Shown here piece after piece: positions 26,746 through 38,487 of a DNA stretch of 64,000 bases (its first letter is position 1; each line of letters opens with the position of its first letter). The stretch spans positions 1,990,584-2,054,583 of the forward strand of contig JAQFVV010012499.1 of assembly GCA_028023455.1 (NCBI GenBank), read 5' to 3'. Source of the DNA: Epiperipatus broadwayi. Its lineage: Eukaryota > Onychophora > Udeonychophora > Euonychophora > Peripatidae. The translations under genes and the position numbers were made by a program. Under the pieces are notes generated by a model. It was not told where the DNA came from, did not search any database, and saw nothing but the letters and a program-made list of their open reading frames with translations.

Positions 26746-27966
26746 CTTTCTTTTATAAAAAAAAATACTCTGTAGAGAAAACCTTATTCAGAAATTAGCA
26801 AAATTATTAAGATTTATTAGTGTAATTTTTGACAATAGTCTACATACTCTTGAAAAATATATTCTTATATAATACAATATTAATATTCCTACATTAACTT
26901 TTAATATATATATATAAAATACATATAGGAATATTAATATATGTATATATATAATTGGTATATATATATATATATATATATAACCAATTATATTGTCCCA
27001 ATACTAAGCAAATATTATTTCGTTATAATTTAATTTCAATGGTTCATGAAATGTTCTGAAATAAATCAACAGTAAAACCAAGAGCTCTAACTTATAAAAT
27101 TTATATATATATACTCTTTATGGTTTAAAAATACATTATTCAAAAGCTTTGCTTTGAATTAAGAAAAGAAAAACACTTCTACATGTATATTTTCTTGTGG
27201 ATAATAATATAAAAGTCAAATTTAATTATATTATCTATTTATCTCAGAAATTTCATCCTATTAATATGGTTATCTGAGACTTGAAAATAATTTAATGATG
27301 ATAATCTAATAAAAATTGAAATAAGGTTAACAAATAATTACAGTACTTCCTTTTTTAAAATTTTCATTAAACTGTCATCTAATATTTTTTACTAATTCTT
27401 ACAAATGTATAACTACATTTAAAAGTTAAATATATCTGAACTAAAGCTGAAGTAGACTATAAAAATTGTTCTTAAAAGTCATTTTTAAAACTTTTCCAAA
27501 GTACATTAACATTTTTAACAATCATTTTTCTGATGACTGCTAAAGCTGAAATGATGAATATAATGGCCAAAGTTCCAGCTGAAGAACGAAGAAAATAAAA
27601 TGGGTTTTCTATGTTAATAATACTTATTATGGATAGAAAAAACAAACTTAAAGATCGTTAGCTGAGTGCAATGTAGTTTTGAAAATTAACATTATCAATT
27701 ATATATATATATATATATTGTGTGTGTGTAAGAAAGATATATCTATATATATATATATATATATATATATCAATTATATATATATATATATATTGTGTGT
27801 GTGTAAGAAAGATATATGCCTTTCATTTCCCCACAACAGTATACTAATTATTTAAATTTTATTTTATTAACAATGTCTTACCTATTTTAAAAGTCCAATA
27901 TGGAATAGCAATTTTTTATTCCATAAGAAAAAAAAAACGTTATATATACATTAATTAAATTCATAT
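26746..27966. other. Intron sequence with duplicated TA/TG tract
   Basis: A block of about 75 bp (tcaattatata..., then tgtgtgtgtgtaagaaagat) occurs twice in tandem at about 27690-27745 and 27770-27815. Palindromic AT sequence lies at 26895-26990. No gene was seen. Confidence 0.55.
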
Positions 27967-28099
27967 AAATATGTCAAGCGTTGGTAGTCGAGTGTCAAGC
28001 ATTGGTGGTCGAGTGGTCAGCACAGCACCTTACAAGCATTTGTCTCTGGTTACTGGGTTTGCTTTCCAATCTATGCTATGACACATGAAAAAAATATGT
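27967..28099 (+). mobile_element. tRNA-derived SINE, family 1, second copy
   Basis: Related to the SINE at 10577. The head gcattggtggtcgagtggtc carries the A box, gggtttgctttcc is a diverged B box, and the tail is ctatgacacatg plus an A-run. The flanking octamer aaatatgt (27967-27974 and 28092-28099) is a likely target-site duplication. The first part of the head, tcaagcgttggtagtcgag, is present twice in tandem, which is unusual. A (TA)n tract follows. Confidence 0.8.
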
Positions 28100-28154
28100 A
28101 ATCTACTTACATTGTTTATGTCCATCATCTCCAGAAATTTCTAGCAACATACAG

Positions 28155-28159
<5 letters not shown>

Positions 28160-28232
<73 letters not shown>
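28160..28232. repeat. (TA)n microsatellite
   Basis: About 36 uninterrupted TA units. Confidence 0.95.
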
Positions 28233-28234
<2 letters not shown>

Positions 28235-28666
28235 ATGTTTCATGAAAAATCAATAAAGGGCTCTTGCAGGGGAGGTATTTCCATCAATAAAATTAGACAT
28301 TAATAAATAGCTCTGCTCAGGAGACCAGTGAAAATAACATCAAACTCAGATTCTATTTACATAGAACTCACAATGCTCAAATTGATATTAAAGTCTGAAT
28401 TCAATTTGTAGCAATAGTTTAACTAAAATCTCCTTTGAATTGGTTTACTGTTGATTGGAAAAGTACAACTTATAATGCATTTTTTAAAATAATCTTGTCC
28501 TCAAATAAATATTTTAAATATGTAAATAATCATTAATTAAATAACACATAAATATATGCTTTATTAACTTTATTTATATATTCTAACTATAAAAAATTTA
28601 AAAAAAACATATTTTTTTTTTTTTAAATACACCAACATTTATAAAAAATCAGCTAATCTCTTTCAG

Positions 28667-28757
28667 GTTACAAGTTTCTGGCAATTGAGCCTGATGTCAT
28701 CAGTTGCTTGGGGAATCAGCTGAAATGTGATATGCAGACTGATGCAATTTGCAACAG
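28667..28757 (+). CDS. Unrecognised host gene, exon block 2
   Basis: A clean 91-bp exon. The acceptor is ctctttcag before 28667 and the donor aacag|gttagt follows 28757. It reads YKFLAIEPDVISCLGNQL then KCDMQTDAIC without a stop. It starts in phase 1, matching the donor at 19344 (the joined codon is GGT), and ends in phase 2, matching the acceptor before 30382. Base composition is far more balanced than the surrounding intron. The protein family is not recognised. The exon itself is intact although block 1 has stops. Confidence 0.6.
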
Positions 28758-30381
28758 GTTAGTAGTCATTATATCAAATCTTGCCAACATAAGCCTATAA
28801 GAATCTGTAACTTTTTATTGAGTGTATACTTAAATAATATTAATAGTTTATATATTTATGTAATTATTAATTAATATTTATATATTTAATCTTCAACAGC
28901 ATGTGATACCATTAGCAATATTCATAACATAATTGTATAACTTTTTATAATTTACCCAGGTGTTCATATCAGGATTTATTTAGGACTATCTGTATTTTGC
29001 AAAAATCACATTAGTTTGAATTTTTGTTGCATACTGCTTTATATTATTTTGAGGAAAGTTTAGCAGTATAGGGTTGTTTTTTTTTACTTTTTATACAAAT
29101 ATTATAATATGTTATAAATAATGTTTACAAAAATAAAAAATCAAATTTATTTATTATAAGTTTAGTCTAAATAAAAGTAAATTTATTTCTCCATTTTTTC
29201 AACATATGGTTTATATTTTTTACTTTTTTTATACAAATATTCTTATAAATGATTATAATTTTACTAAAAGAAAGCAACAAACTGATCCTAGTTAGTAATC
29301 CATTTTTGGAAATATCTCTATAGTTAATTTTTTTCTATTTTTTATATTGAAATAATATATTTTTGTTAGTAAGACATGTAATAATTAAAATAAAATTTAT
29401 TTCATTAATTGTAAAAAAAAGCAATCACCTGCTTCCAGTTATAAACTATTCTAAGCTAATTTTATGTCTCAAAATTTTGCAATCCATAGTTATATTTTTT
29501 AATTTTTTATACAAATACAATAATATTTATTGTAAATAATGTTTATAATAAAAGAAAATCAAATATGAAACATAATTAGATCATAAAATAAAACTTTTTG
29601 AGGGAAGATATTGCATATCACTGGGGGGTTTTCTATTATAAAATGACATTTTTGTTGTCTAAGGTTAAATGTTTATTTAATGGAACATTATTTATTTATA
29701 AGCACTGTTTTTAAATTTCTGCTAAAATTGAGATTCAAACTTTAATATCAAATTGAGTACAGTTATACTGTTTAAACAAAAAAATGAATGTATGAGTTTG
29801 GGGTTATCTCAACTGGACACTTTACAGTTAATCATGTCATATTTTATCTGAATGAAACGTGTGTCCTTCAAAAGGTTACTTCATATTTCATCAAATATTG
29901 CCATATATAAGAATGTAAGTTATTATATATAACTATAGTAGTATATATGCTTTTCTTGGAAATTCAAAGAATGAGATGCAAGGAACACAGATATGTCATG
30001 GGCAATTATAAAAATGGCAACTACTAAAAAAAGTCAATATGTACATAAACAATGTGAATAAAGTCTTTGATTCAATAAAAAATTCCACATTATAAAATAT
30101 TCTCATGAAAATTGATGCAGAGAGCTTATGAAAAATGTCTACATATAATTAGATGCCAAAAATAATAATACCAAAACCAATTATTTTGTAATATATTAGT
30201 CTGAATAATGATATCTATCTAAAATCACTTTTCTTATTCAACTTATATTCTGAATATATGGGAAAAAGCATATATTGACACAGTATACTCCTATCCTCAT
30301 ATATGTTTTACCTATATTCCCCATAGCTCTATCTGTGTCAGCTTTAAACCCTCCATGAGTGCATACACCTGGGTCTCTTAG
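28758..30381 (+). other. Intron 2 with degenerate repeats
   Basis: A block containing ttttttatacaaatat with following AT sequence recurs at about 29085, 29230 and 29500, suggesting an old tandem or local duplication. No other exon was found. Confidence 0.35.
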
Positions 30382-30691
30382 TATCTTTTTATATGATTTT
30401 CTTTTATGTAATAAAGAAGTTCATATTTCACTTAAAACCCAATTTTATACACATGCATTAAATTTTACAAACCCTAAATGCCTGTTGGAAAAAGGTTTGG
30501 CAATAAATTTAGATATTGTAGAAGATTTAGAAAAAGATAATAAAACAGAAATGGAACCCATTCATTTTACAGCAAAAATGATTGGAGAAAGTCTTCAACT
30601 TTCTAATCAATTGGAAAATCATTTTCTTTTTAATGGCACAAATTATGAACAAGCTCTTAAATTCCAACAAGAGATAAATAGTTATATGTCA
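30382..30691 (+). CDS. Unrecognised host gene, exon block 3
   Basis: An open frame entered through the acceptor gtctcttag (exon from 30382); the phase fits exon block 2. It reads about 100 residues, including HISLKTQFYTHALNFTNP, then MIGESLQLSNQLENHFL and YEQALKFQQEIN. Two donors are phase-compatible with the next block: one after 30680 (joins to an exon starting at 31102) and one after 30691 (joins to one starting at 31098). The frame could also start at the ATG in 30357-30359, but joining to block 2 explains it better. It is acidic and polar with no membrane segment or known motif. The intronic hairpin at 30717 begins directly behind. Confidence 0.55.
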
Positions 30692-30716
30692 GTGTTATAT
30701 ATAATGTGTATGTTTA

Positions 30717-30870
30717 TATTTTCTTTTATACACATATATACATGGAGAAACTTTTAGACAGAAAAAAGTTACAAGTAAAAGTATTTAAGAACTTTTAATT
30801 TCTACTTAAAAAGAATGTAACTTTATTTTGTCTAAAAGTTTCTCCATGTATTTATGTGTATAAAAGAAAT
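30717..30870. repeat. Hairpin repeat just downstream of exon block 3
   Basis: Arms 30717-30771 and 30816-30870 are reverse complements with few mismatches (acatggagaaacttttagac against gtctaaaagtttctccatgt). The 44-bp loop is AT-rich. It starts within 40 bp of the exon 3 donor, inside the short last intron. Confidence 0.85.
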
Positions 30871-31097
30871 TTTAACCATTAATCATTATTAATACACTCA
30901 TGGAAGCATGTTATATATATATATATATAAATTTACTGTTAACACTAACTGAAATAATCATACAAATATATAAACCATTACACAATTACAAATATCCAGT
31001 AACGCCCTCTGTTTAATAGTCTACATTTCAATAATATCAAACTTCAAAATTATATATATATAGTTGCTCTCATGGAAGTGCATTCTCTAACAGGTAG

Positions 31098-31271
31098 ACA
31101 GAAAAGTCTCGATATCATGAGTTTTATAAACAATTAGTAAAATCATCATCTCAAAGTTTAATTATCGATTACATTGTTGACAGAAAACCATTAACACAGC
31201 ATGAGATTGAAGTTGATGATAATTGTATTTTGTCTTGTGATGAATCTAATTTCTTACCAGTTCACAAATGA
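31098..31271 (+). CDS. Unrecognised host gene, terminal exon
   Basis: Opens after an acceptor cluster (ctctaacag, ggtag, gacag; exon start 31098 or 31102). It reads KSRYHEFYKQLVKSSSQS, DYIVDRKPLTQHEIEVDD and SNFLPVHK, ending at TGA 31269-31271. Both possible starts keep phase with a donor of block 3. Poly(A) signals follow within about 60 bp. No family was recognised; the C-terminus is hydrophilic. Confidence 0.55.
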   Translation, partial: TEKSRYHEFYKQLVKSSSQSLIIDYIVDRKPLTQHEIEVDDNCILSCDESNFLPVHK

Positions 31272-31325
31272 ACTCACATATTGTCAAATAGTGATAATGA
31301 TTAAAATATGTATGAAAAAATGTAA

Positions 31326-31363
31326 AATAAATTACACATAAAAACATATTGCTTTGAATAAAA
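31326..31363 (+). terminator. Poly(A) signals of the host gene
   Basis: AATAAA at 31326-31331 and again at about 31357-31362, 55-90 bp after the stop codon. In such AT-rich DNA the hexamer is common, so position is the main support. Confidence 0.4.
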
Positions 31364-31769
31364 TTAAATAATTAAAAAAAAGGAAAAAAGTTTGTCTTAT
31401 ATCAATTTTTTTTCAAATATTTGAATTTTTTTTATTCATCCTTTGTTTCCTTATTTTTTTATGTAAATTTTAATGTAATTTTACCTTGTTGCTTTGGTTT
31501 TATGCAATTTCTGAAAATTAAGGAAAATATCCCACATTTTTCAATGTAAGTTAAGTCTATTTTTGTGCTATTTTTTTAATGCAGGTTTTCTATGGAACCT
31601 ATCTACCACATAAAAACAGACGCAGGTATATATAAAAATGCTAACAGTTATATATGTGCCACTGCATATATATATATATATATATATATTGTAAGAGATG
31701 GATTACAACTGGCCTACATACCTCCCAATTTCTTTTTCAATAATTGAATTCAGACCAAGTGGTAGGCAA

Positions 31770-31970
31770 ATAAATGTCTTATCTACTTGCTTATACAAAT
31801 GTAGTATATCTATATATAAACATACAGATAAACTAATGAGTTTGAAATAAAATATCTTACATACTTGCTTGTATCAAAGTAGTATATACATTTATAGATA
31901 AATGTAGACTGAAATGTTTGATAAACTATTTTTTTTTATCTATTGTGAGAAAGCAAATAAATTTATATAT
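31770..31970. repeat. Tandem block related to 36545-36640
   Basis: A unit of about 76 bp with tcttatctacttgcttatac is repeated (31775, 31850). It is followed by ttttttttatctattgtgag and agaaagcaaa, which recur with the preceding aaacatacaggtaaact at 36560-36640 next to a (TA)n tract. It seems to be a dispersed element that carries its own TA microsatellite. Confidence 0.55.
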
Positions 31971-32740
31971 ATATATATATATATTGTAAAAGTAAATAAA
32001 AAATAGACGAAATTATTAATTATTAAAATATGTTTATAATCTGTCATTTGTAACAGTATACAAATTAATGTAATGATGAAAAAGACTGCTATTTTGTAAC
32101 CGACTACAAATATATAGATGAGTGATAAAATGATAGTTGCTATAATTCAATAACTAAAAACTAAACAGGATATATGATATTCTCCAGTGGTTCATCATTT
32201 GTAACCAAGTAAAATTAAATGAGAAATGAATTTACTGTGTTAGCTAAAATACAATTTATAATTAAATAAGGATGATGCTAACATATAAATAAGAACATAT
32301 GCATATCATGCTCTATTTGGGTGTCTATTTTTAACTAATTAAATATAACATTATAGCCTGTTTGCAACTATCCTAAACATTAATTCTGTCATGCTAATAA
32401 TGAAATAAATAAATTATCTCATTTCTCAATACTTAAAATAACAACAATGAAAATTAAAACTATTATCATCAAAGATTTAAAATATTTTGATATTGGGGAA
32501 GTCATTTGAACAATAAAACATACTTGTCATTGTCATTAAATAAAATAATATTAGATATAGCAACTGAATAAAAAATTACAATGAAATCCCTGGAGTGCCT
32601 TATGCATATCTCTAATAATAGATTCTGTTAACCAAAATCCTTCTCCTTCCTCTTTCCATGTATATACGACCATTCATAGTCACATGCACACACACTGATG
32701 CTATTTATGACAACTTATATAAAAAAAATATTATATAAAG
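31971..32740. other. Space between the two convergent genes
   Basis: AT-rich sequence without recognised features. It should hold the 3' untranslated region of the minus-strand gene, probably its part nearest 32740. Confidence 0.4.
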
Positions 32741-32888
32741 TTAATAAGTTGGAAAAGGAACAGGATCACTTTTATTCAGTTTAGCTGAGGACATGGGTTT
32801 TCCACGAGCGCCACTAGATTGTTCTAAATCTAGATAAATATTATCTGTGCATTGTGTACTGAGTTCAAACTCATTCGGTACATTTTTA
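32741..32888 (-). CDS. Terminal exon of an unrecognised minus-strand gene
   Basis: On the minus strand, after the acceptor catgtgtag, a frame reads NVPNEFELSTQC, DNIYLDLEQSSGARGKP and ends KLNKSDPVPFPTY before TAA at 32741-32743. The exon is entered in phase 2. Base composition (CGAGCGCC, CATGTCC) is sharply different from the AT-rich flanks, which is the best evidence that it is real. It looks like a hydrophilic, probably disordered C-terminal tail. No upstream exon of the gene could be identified between 33 and 54 kb. It is convergent with the host gene ending at 31271. Family not recognised. Confidence 0.5.
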
Positions 32889-33149
32889 CTACACATGACT
32901 TGGATGACTAATGAACAAAAAAATGACATTCTTATATTTTATCTATGTCAATAAAATCATAAGATCCCAATATCACAAAACTTATATATCCCAGACTCTT
33001 ATAGACATTACTAGCTCATTTTAAGTATATTGATGAACAGATGCCAAAAAATACTCTTATTAATGGCTTCCAAATAAACATAGTGAAGACCATTACTTAA
33101 GTGGATGGCCATGAAACAAGTTACTTAACTTAATTATTTATTTCAATAT

Positions 33150-33790
33150 AAAAGTAATAATGATGATGATAATAATGATGATGATGATGATATCAGCCAT
33201 AGCTTTATAATGAACTCACAACAATAAATTTATCTTTATAAACTCATAGGCACTTTTTAAAATCATCCTTTGTCAAACTGGGATTTAATTATTACATTCA
33301 CTAGCATTTATACAAGTTTATGGTTATTTACTAAAATACTTTTATAGTTAAAACTAGGATTCAATAATACCAGTGATGACTGATAATCACACATCTCCCC
33401 ATGTGATATTCAACTTTCTATAAACCCTTATTTTATTAACCATATTAATTATTAATCTTGGGTTGATTGAATGATTATTATTTATTGTATCAATGATGAT
33501 GGTGATCATAACTCATGTAGAGTACTATGTTTAAATGGTGTTTCACTCAATCATATGATATCCATCTTTGATGAGGATGATCAAAACTCATGGGCATAAC
33601 ATAATTTTATCTTTCTATCATTAACCTATAATTATTAAAACTTGGTTAGACATCAAGCATAATCCTTAAATACTTAAATGTAAATCAACATTCTAGCTTA
33701 CTTAACATTTTGTGAGCACTTTCTTAATCTTTGTGAGTGCTGATAATTTTTAATATCTGTGAGTGATGATGATGATCATTTAAATGATAG
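33150..33790. repeat. Degenerate tandem array, period about 190 bp, with GAT microsatellite
   Basis: (GAT)n runs and an AT-rich block with a core like tttatctttctat recur at about 33224, 33410 and 33607, so units are roughly 185-200 bp and strongly diverged. No coding frame. Confidence 0.45.
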
Positions 33791-34790
33791 AATCAAGACA
33801 AGAAGATACAACAATATTTTCAATAACAATGGGAAACCATTTAAGATATATAATTATATTTTATTAATACTATTCTCCTTTCTTTCTTTAAAATCACATT
33901 AATAACTGTACAATTGACTCTATTATTATATTAATTAACTATAGAATTAATACAAAATTTTATATACGCATAACCAAATAAATTTAAGTTTGTCATTTTT
34001 GATATTTTAAAATAAGCTGGCTTAAAATGACATTTAAAAAAATATTTCATTGAATGCTTACTTAAGACTTTCCTAACTTATTATATCATAAAAATAAATT
34101 TCATATGTAACTTCTGTGTTTTATTTCACTTCCATTCAAATGTGAAGCCCTGCTTTTCAATTTACCATATTTAAACAAATTATGCATAACCTATTCTTTT
34201 GACGTGTTTGCATAAGCAGTTACACATGCACACACACCCTGTGATATGTCAACATATATTTTTAAAATGTGTTCCCTTATATTAGGGATTAATACATAAA
34301 TCACATATATAAAAAGTATTCTTGCAACCTTGAGCAAAAAAAAATAAAATACATTATATCAAATTTAATATGCAACAAGATAGATAAATAAAAAAAACAT
34401 TATAAATGCATATATTTATAGGTTGCTCATTATCATAATGAAGAACAATAAAAAAAAACATTTCAATATTACAATATATAATAAAAAAAATATAAAAAAA
34501 AATAATGAAAATTTAAGTTTGAAGATTTAAACTGTGTTTGTGTTATGTTATGTGATATTGAGAATAACCATCGATAAACAAGCCCTTAATGTTTCTGTAT
34601 CAAAAGAAAAACAAAATGCTTTGATTCTATCAATTAAAGTTTACTTTTATTAAGTAAGAATAAAAGATTTGTTAATGAAAGTTCAAAGTTACCCAATTAC
34701 TTTCACTTCCCATGATCATTTCAGGTTTAAATTTTCCGACTGCTCACCTAACCTAGCTTCAACTGGCTGGTTGCACCATTTAAAAAAAGA
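33791..34790. other. AT-rich stretch, nothing recognised
   Basis: No gene or repeat pair seen. Confidence 0.45.
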
Positions 34791-35250
34791 AAAGTTCTTG
34801 CAGATACTTTTAAGATAAACATGAATTAATTGACTTGCTTATTTCCACAATTTTAAAATTATTTATTGTTGATACTTTTGATAACGCTGAATTCATTGAC
34901 TGTCTACCATTTCAAAAAAACAGTTCTTGTTGATACCTTCTAATAAACATGAATTGATTGACTTGCTTATTTCCACAATTTTAAAATTATTTATTGTTGT
35001 TACTTTTGATAACGCTGAATTCATTGACTGGCTTGTTTCTACCATTTCAAAAAAGGAACAGTTCTTGTTGATACCTTCTAATAAACATGAATTAATTGAC
35101 TTGCTTGTTTCCACAATTTTAAAATTATTTATTGCCAATACTTTTGATAATGATGAATTGGTTGACTGGCTTGTTTCCAATTCTTAAAAAAAAATCATTG
35201 TAGACACTTTAGATGAATGTGAGGAAAACTTTAAAAAAATTGATTCATAG
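34791..35250 (+). pseudogene. Tandem repeat with coding-like 23-residue units
   Basis: DNA units of about 129-138 bp start at 34794, 34923 and 35061, and each is made of two related halves of about 69 bp. The plus frame 34927-35187 alternates LLIPSNKHELIDLLVST and TFDNAEFIDWLVSTISKKEQ, two variants of one 23-residue unit. After a single TAA the same frame continues IIVDTLDECEENFKKIDS. The first unit is out of frame and the array has stops, so it looks like a decayed fragment of a repeat protein. The minus strand is also open over the array (34893-35180). No named repeat family was recognised. It could instead be a minisatellite that is open by chance. Confidence 0.4.
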
Positions 35251-35319
35251 CTTAATCAAACCTAGTTATAAGGCTTTTATACAATTTCCTTTTTCTTTTC
35301 TCTTCTTTCCCCTTCTCCC

Positions 35320-35510
35320 TCCATTCAAAGGCAATGAACCCATAATAGGCCAGGAGCCAGAAAAGAAGCATTTCAAATAGCTTGTGTGGTTGGCTTTAAA
35401 CTCGATCATTCTGTTGGTTATAAAGGACTTTTGGTATAAGTCCACACATAGATCAGTGAGTTAACCCATAGATGTCAGATTTCAAGAAGCAGAAGAAGTG
35501 GCTTTAGCAA
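35320..35510 (+). other. GC-richer segment, possible decayed coding piece
   Basis: One plus frame reads RPGARKEAFQIACVVGFKLD and ISRSRRSGFSKANSLYY with three interrupting stops. It may belong with the repeat unit just upstream, but no family was recognised. Confidence 0.25.
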
Positions 35511-36475
35511 GGCAAATTCATTGTATTATACACAGCAAAATATATTAATATCATTTTATATAATTGTCAATAACTTCTTCCAAGAAATTCAATTTTGTTC
35601 CCTTTCTTTATCTTAATCTTGCTGGGAATTATTTATATATATGCACATCTTCGTCTATACTGACTTTAAAACAACAGTCATTTTTCTCCTTCCTCAATTT
35701 TTACAGAGAGAAAAAAAAATCAAACGCTCACACTCTTTAAAAAAATGAAAACTGTCCATTTCCTTTGGATTTCATGAACTCAATCATTACATCTCTGTCT
35801 AATAATAATGAGAAAAACTGAGCGCCTTCTCTTCTTTAATAATATTGAAAAAAACTGAGCTTACATCTCTTCTTTAATAATATTGAAAAAAAACTGACCC
35901 CCTAAATATTGTTTCATTCGTTTATATTGTGAATCCTTGATCAAAGAAAAGGACCACCTGGAAATCGTATCTTGAGATAAAGATCAAAGTCTCACAACTT
36001 TGACAGGTTGTCACAATTAATAAAAACTTAGGATTAATTGTTACATTTATTCCATCCAAGCATCACCTCCCTCTCTAGATATCTACAATCTAGATAATAC
36101 AAAAACAACAAAGCCTGCAATCTTAGTCATTAAAGATTTGTGTAAAAATGTTTTATGTTTAAAACATCTATACTCACACATGTACATTTTCATATCCTAA
36201 TCTACTAATCTTGATCACTTTACTTCACACTTTCTTTCTGATCTGCTTTATTTAATAAGAATATAGCTAAATAATTTCAACACATTACTTAATGAAAATA
36301 TAATAAATCCCTATATTAAATATTGTTTCTCATTACCTTCTCTCTTTACAATTGCTTATTTATTAACTATTTATAAAGTATATAATAATAAATGCATATA
36401 TAAATCCATATATATATAAAAGAAATTTTTTTTCTTAATTAAATAATATATATGTGGTGAAATAAGAACATATAC

Positions 36476-36479
<4 letters not shown>
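35511..36479. other. AT-rich stretch with a short local duplication
   Basis: The block cttctctt-taataatattgaaaaaaactga occurs twice at about 35825-35858 and 35865-35897. Nothing else. Confidence 0.4.

Positions 36480-36560
<81 letters not shown>
36480..36560. repeat. (TA)n microsatellite
   Basis: About forty TA units, followed to 36640 by the dispersed block also seen at 31770-31970. Confidence 0.93.
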
Positions 36561-36564
<4 letters not shown>

Positions 36565-36640
36565 ATACAGGTAAACTGATATGTTTGGGAAATTAATTCT
36601 CTTTTTTTTATCTATTGTGAGAAAGCAAACAAAGTTGCTA

Positions 36641-37747
36641 TACACATGATGTATATATGCATATAAATGAATATGTTTGTCGATTGGTAGAAATTAATCA
36701 TTTTTCTATTCTTTTTATTCATTTAATATTATTAATTAAAAATACTAATTGACTGACATAGAACAGACATAATTAAAGATTAAAATTAATATGAGGTCAG
36801 AAATGATCAAATTTGGAATAATGAAAATCAAATAAAAATAGTAATAATATTTATAATTTGATTTTTATTTAATTAAGCTGTAACAATACATATTAGCTAG
36901 TGAAAAAAAAAGGAATGCAGCATTCTTCACTTGATTTTTACTTTTTATTAAACAGCAGAACTGGTCAGACATAAAAATGAAAAGCCTTTTATTTTAAAAA
37001 TAATTTAAAGGTTTTTTTTTTTAACTTGGATTGAAGAATACTTGAAAGTTAAACTTTGAATTATAGTTACAAAGAAACTGATGAAATAATTTATCATACA
37101 AACTGGAATTCATTATTATATAAATGATGGAAAAGAAATCTGAAATTACTGGGAATTAACTGTTTCTTCAAGCTAGTTTAATATATATATATATATATAT
37201 ATATACGTATTGGAGCCACGTCATAAATAAAAGTTTATAATAAAGGAATATTTATAATGTATTCAGGGTAAGAAGTCAATACTGTAAAATTTCCTAAAGC
37301 TGGCTTCAAGTCATTATGTAATTATAAAATTTTTCATGTCTGTCTAGAAGAACGCTGGTGTACTGCCATTTTCCATGGATTCATATGGTCAGGAAAGATA
37401 TTTCATATGTGTTTGTTTCAATCAAGGAGCATGAGATATATAAATAACAACAGAGTTGCCATGGATATTGACATTTTTTGGACTGAGTGCTTGCTTTACT
37501 CAAGATAAATTATATATCTTATTCACGTGATGATTATTTTTTTTTGCTTTTGTCATTTTTATTTGAAAGTTTATATATTGTAATTTTTTTTATTGTGTAT
37601 TTAAAATTCATTTTTCAAATTCGATTGCCTACCATTTAAAAGTATAATGAGTGGATGGATAGATATCATATGTTGAAATATTTTTTTAAAAAAATCCACT
37701 ACCATTAATATGTATTATTATTTTTTTTAATAAAAATAAATTTACAG
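36641..37747. other. AT-rich stretch, one GC-richer patch
   Basis: The patch 37270-37500 reads somewhat protein-like on both strands but has no consistent exon. Confidence 0.35.
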
Positions 37748-37780
37748 ATTCCTTTCAACATCAAAATGACCTCATCTCAA
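37748..37780 (+). CDS. Candidate 33-nt microexon
   Basis: An acceptor (aaatttacag) and a strong donor (caa|gtaagg) enclose 33 bp, exactly eleven codons reading IPFNIKMTSSQ. The block is GC-richer than its flanks. It could be an internal microexon or a first coding exon starting at the ATG. No partner exon was identified, so chance is a serious alternative. Confidence 0.25.
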
Positions 37781-38269
37781 GTAAGGTTTTTCATATATTT
37801 AATATTAAGAGTAAGACTTTAGGGCAACAAGACTAATTAATTTACTAACATTTACTTGTAATTTTGTTTTATTCTGCATGCATAATTAACTCACTGAGTG
37901 AATGGGCTTTAGCTATCATTAATTTCTACCATGACTTGCATACAAATAAATGGGAGTAGGTCAGTTATAATTATAATATATTTACCCTAGTCTAAAAATA
38001 TTATAATAATTATTTTAATGGGGTAGTTTCACAATTAGTGAACTTTCATTGTGCTTTTCTTTTTTGTTGTTTTATGTATATATTTAACAATTATATAGTA
38101 TAATTTTGTATATAATATACTTTAAATTATTTTGTTTCTGTTGAATGAAGTCATCAGGATGATAGAAAAACCATTCTGGATTATCGAATATTTATCTATT
38201 TTATTATTTTTTATTTGTAAATATTTATTTTATATATGTTGTTAATAAATTAAGTTGTTTAAATCAATC

Positions 38270-38425
38270 TGATCTCTGTTTGATCATCACCATCATCACT
38301 GTGCATTGATACCATTAGATGTTGATCATCATCATCACATTATGAATTTACACTATTAAAGGTTTGATGATCATCATCATCATTGTATATTGCTCTTATA
38401 AATAATTGATCATCATCAATATTTT
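38270..38425. repeat. Imperfect ATC/GATCAT repeats
   Basis: Four clusters of tgatcatcatcatca type separated by unique AT sequence, at about 38278, 38322, 38370 and 38408. The clusters resemble the opposite strand of the GAT runs at 33.2-33.8 kb. Confidence 0.55.
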
Positions 38426-38487
38426 TCTATATCTATGCTTATATATAGGCATATTTGGTTTATAATTGAGTAAGTCCATCCCTGAAG

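Noticed and set aside
36439-36645. Tyr-Ile repeat open frames over (TA)n arrays (also 14737-15042 and 39770-39964)
   Set aside because: A (TA)n tract has no stop in two frames; no coding evidence.
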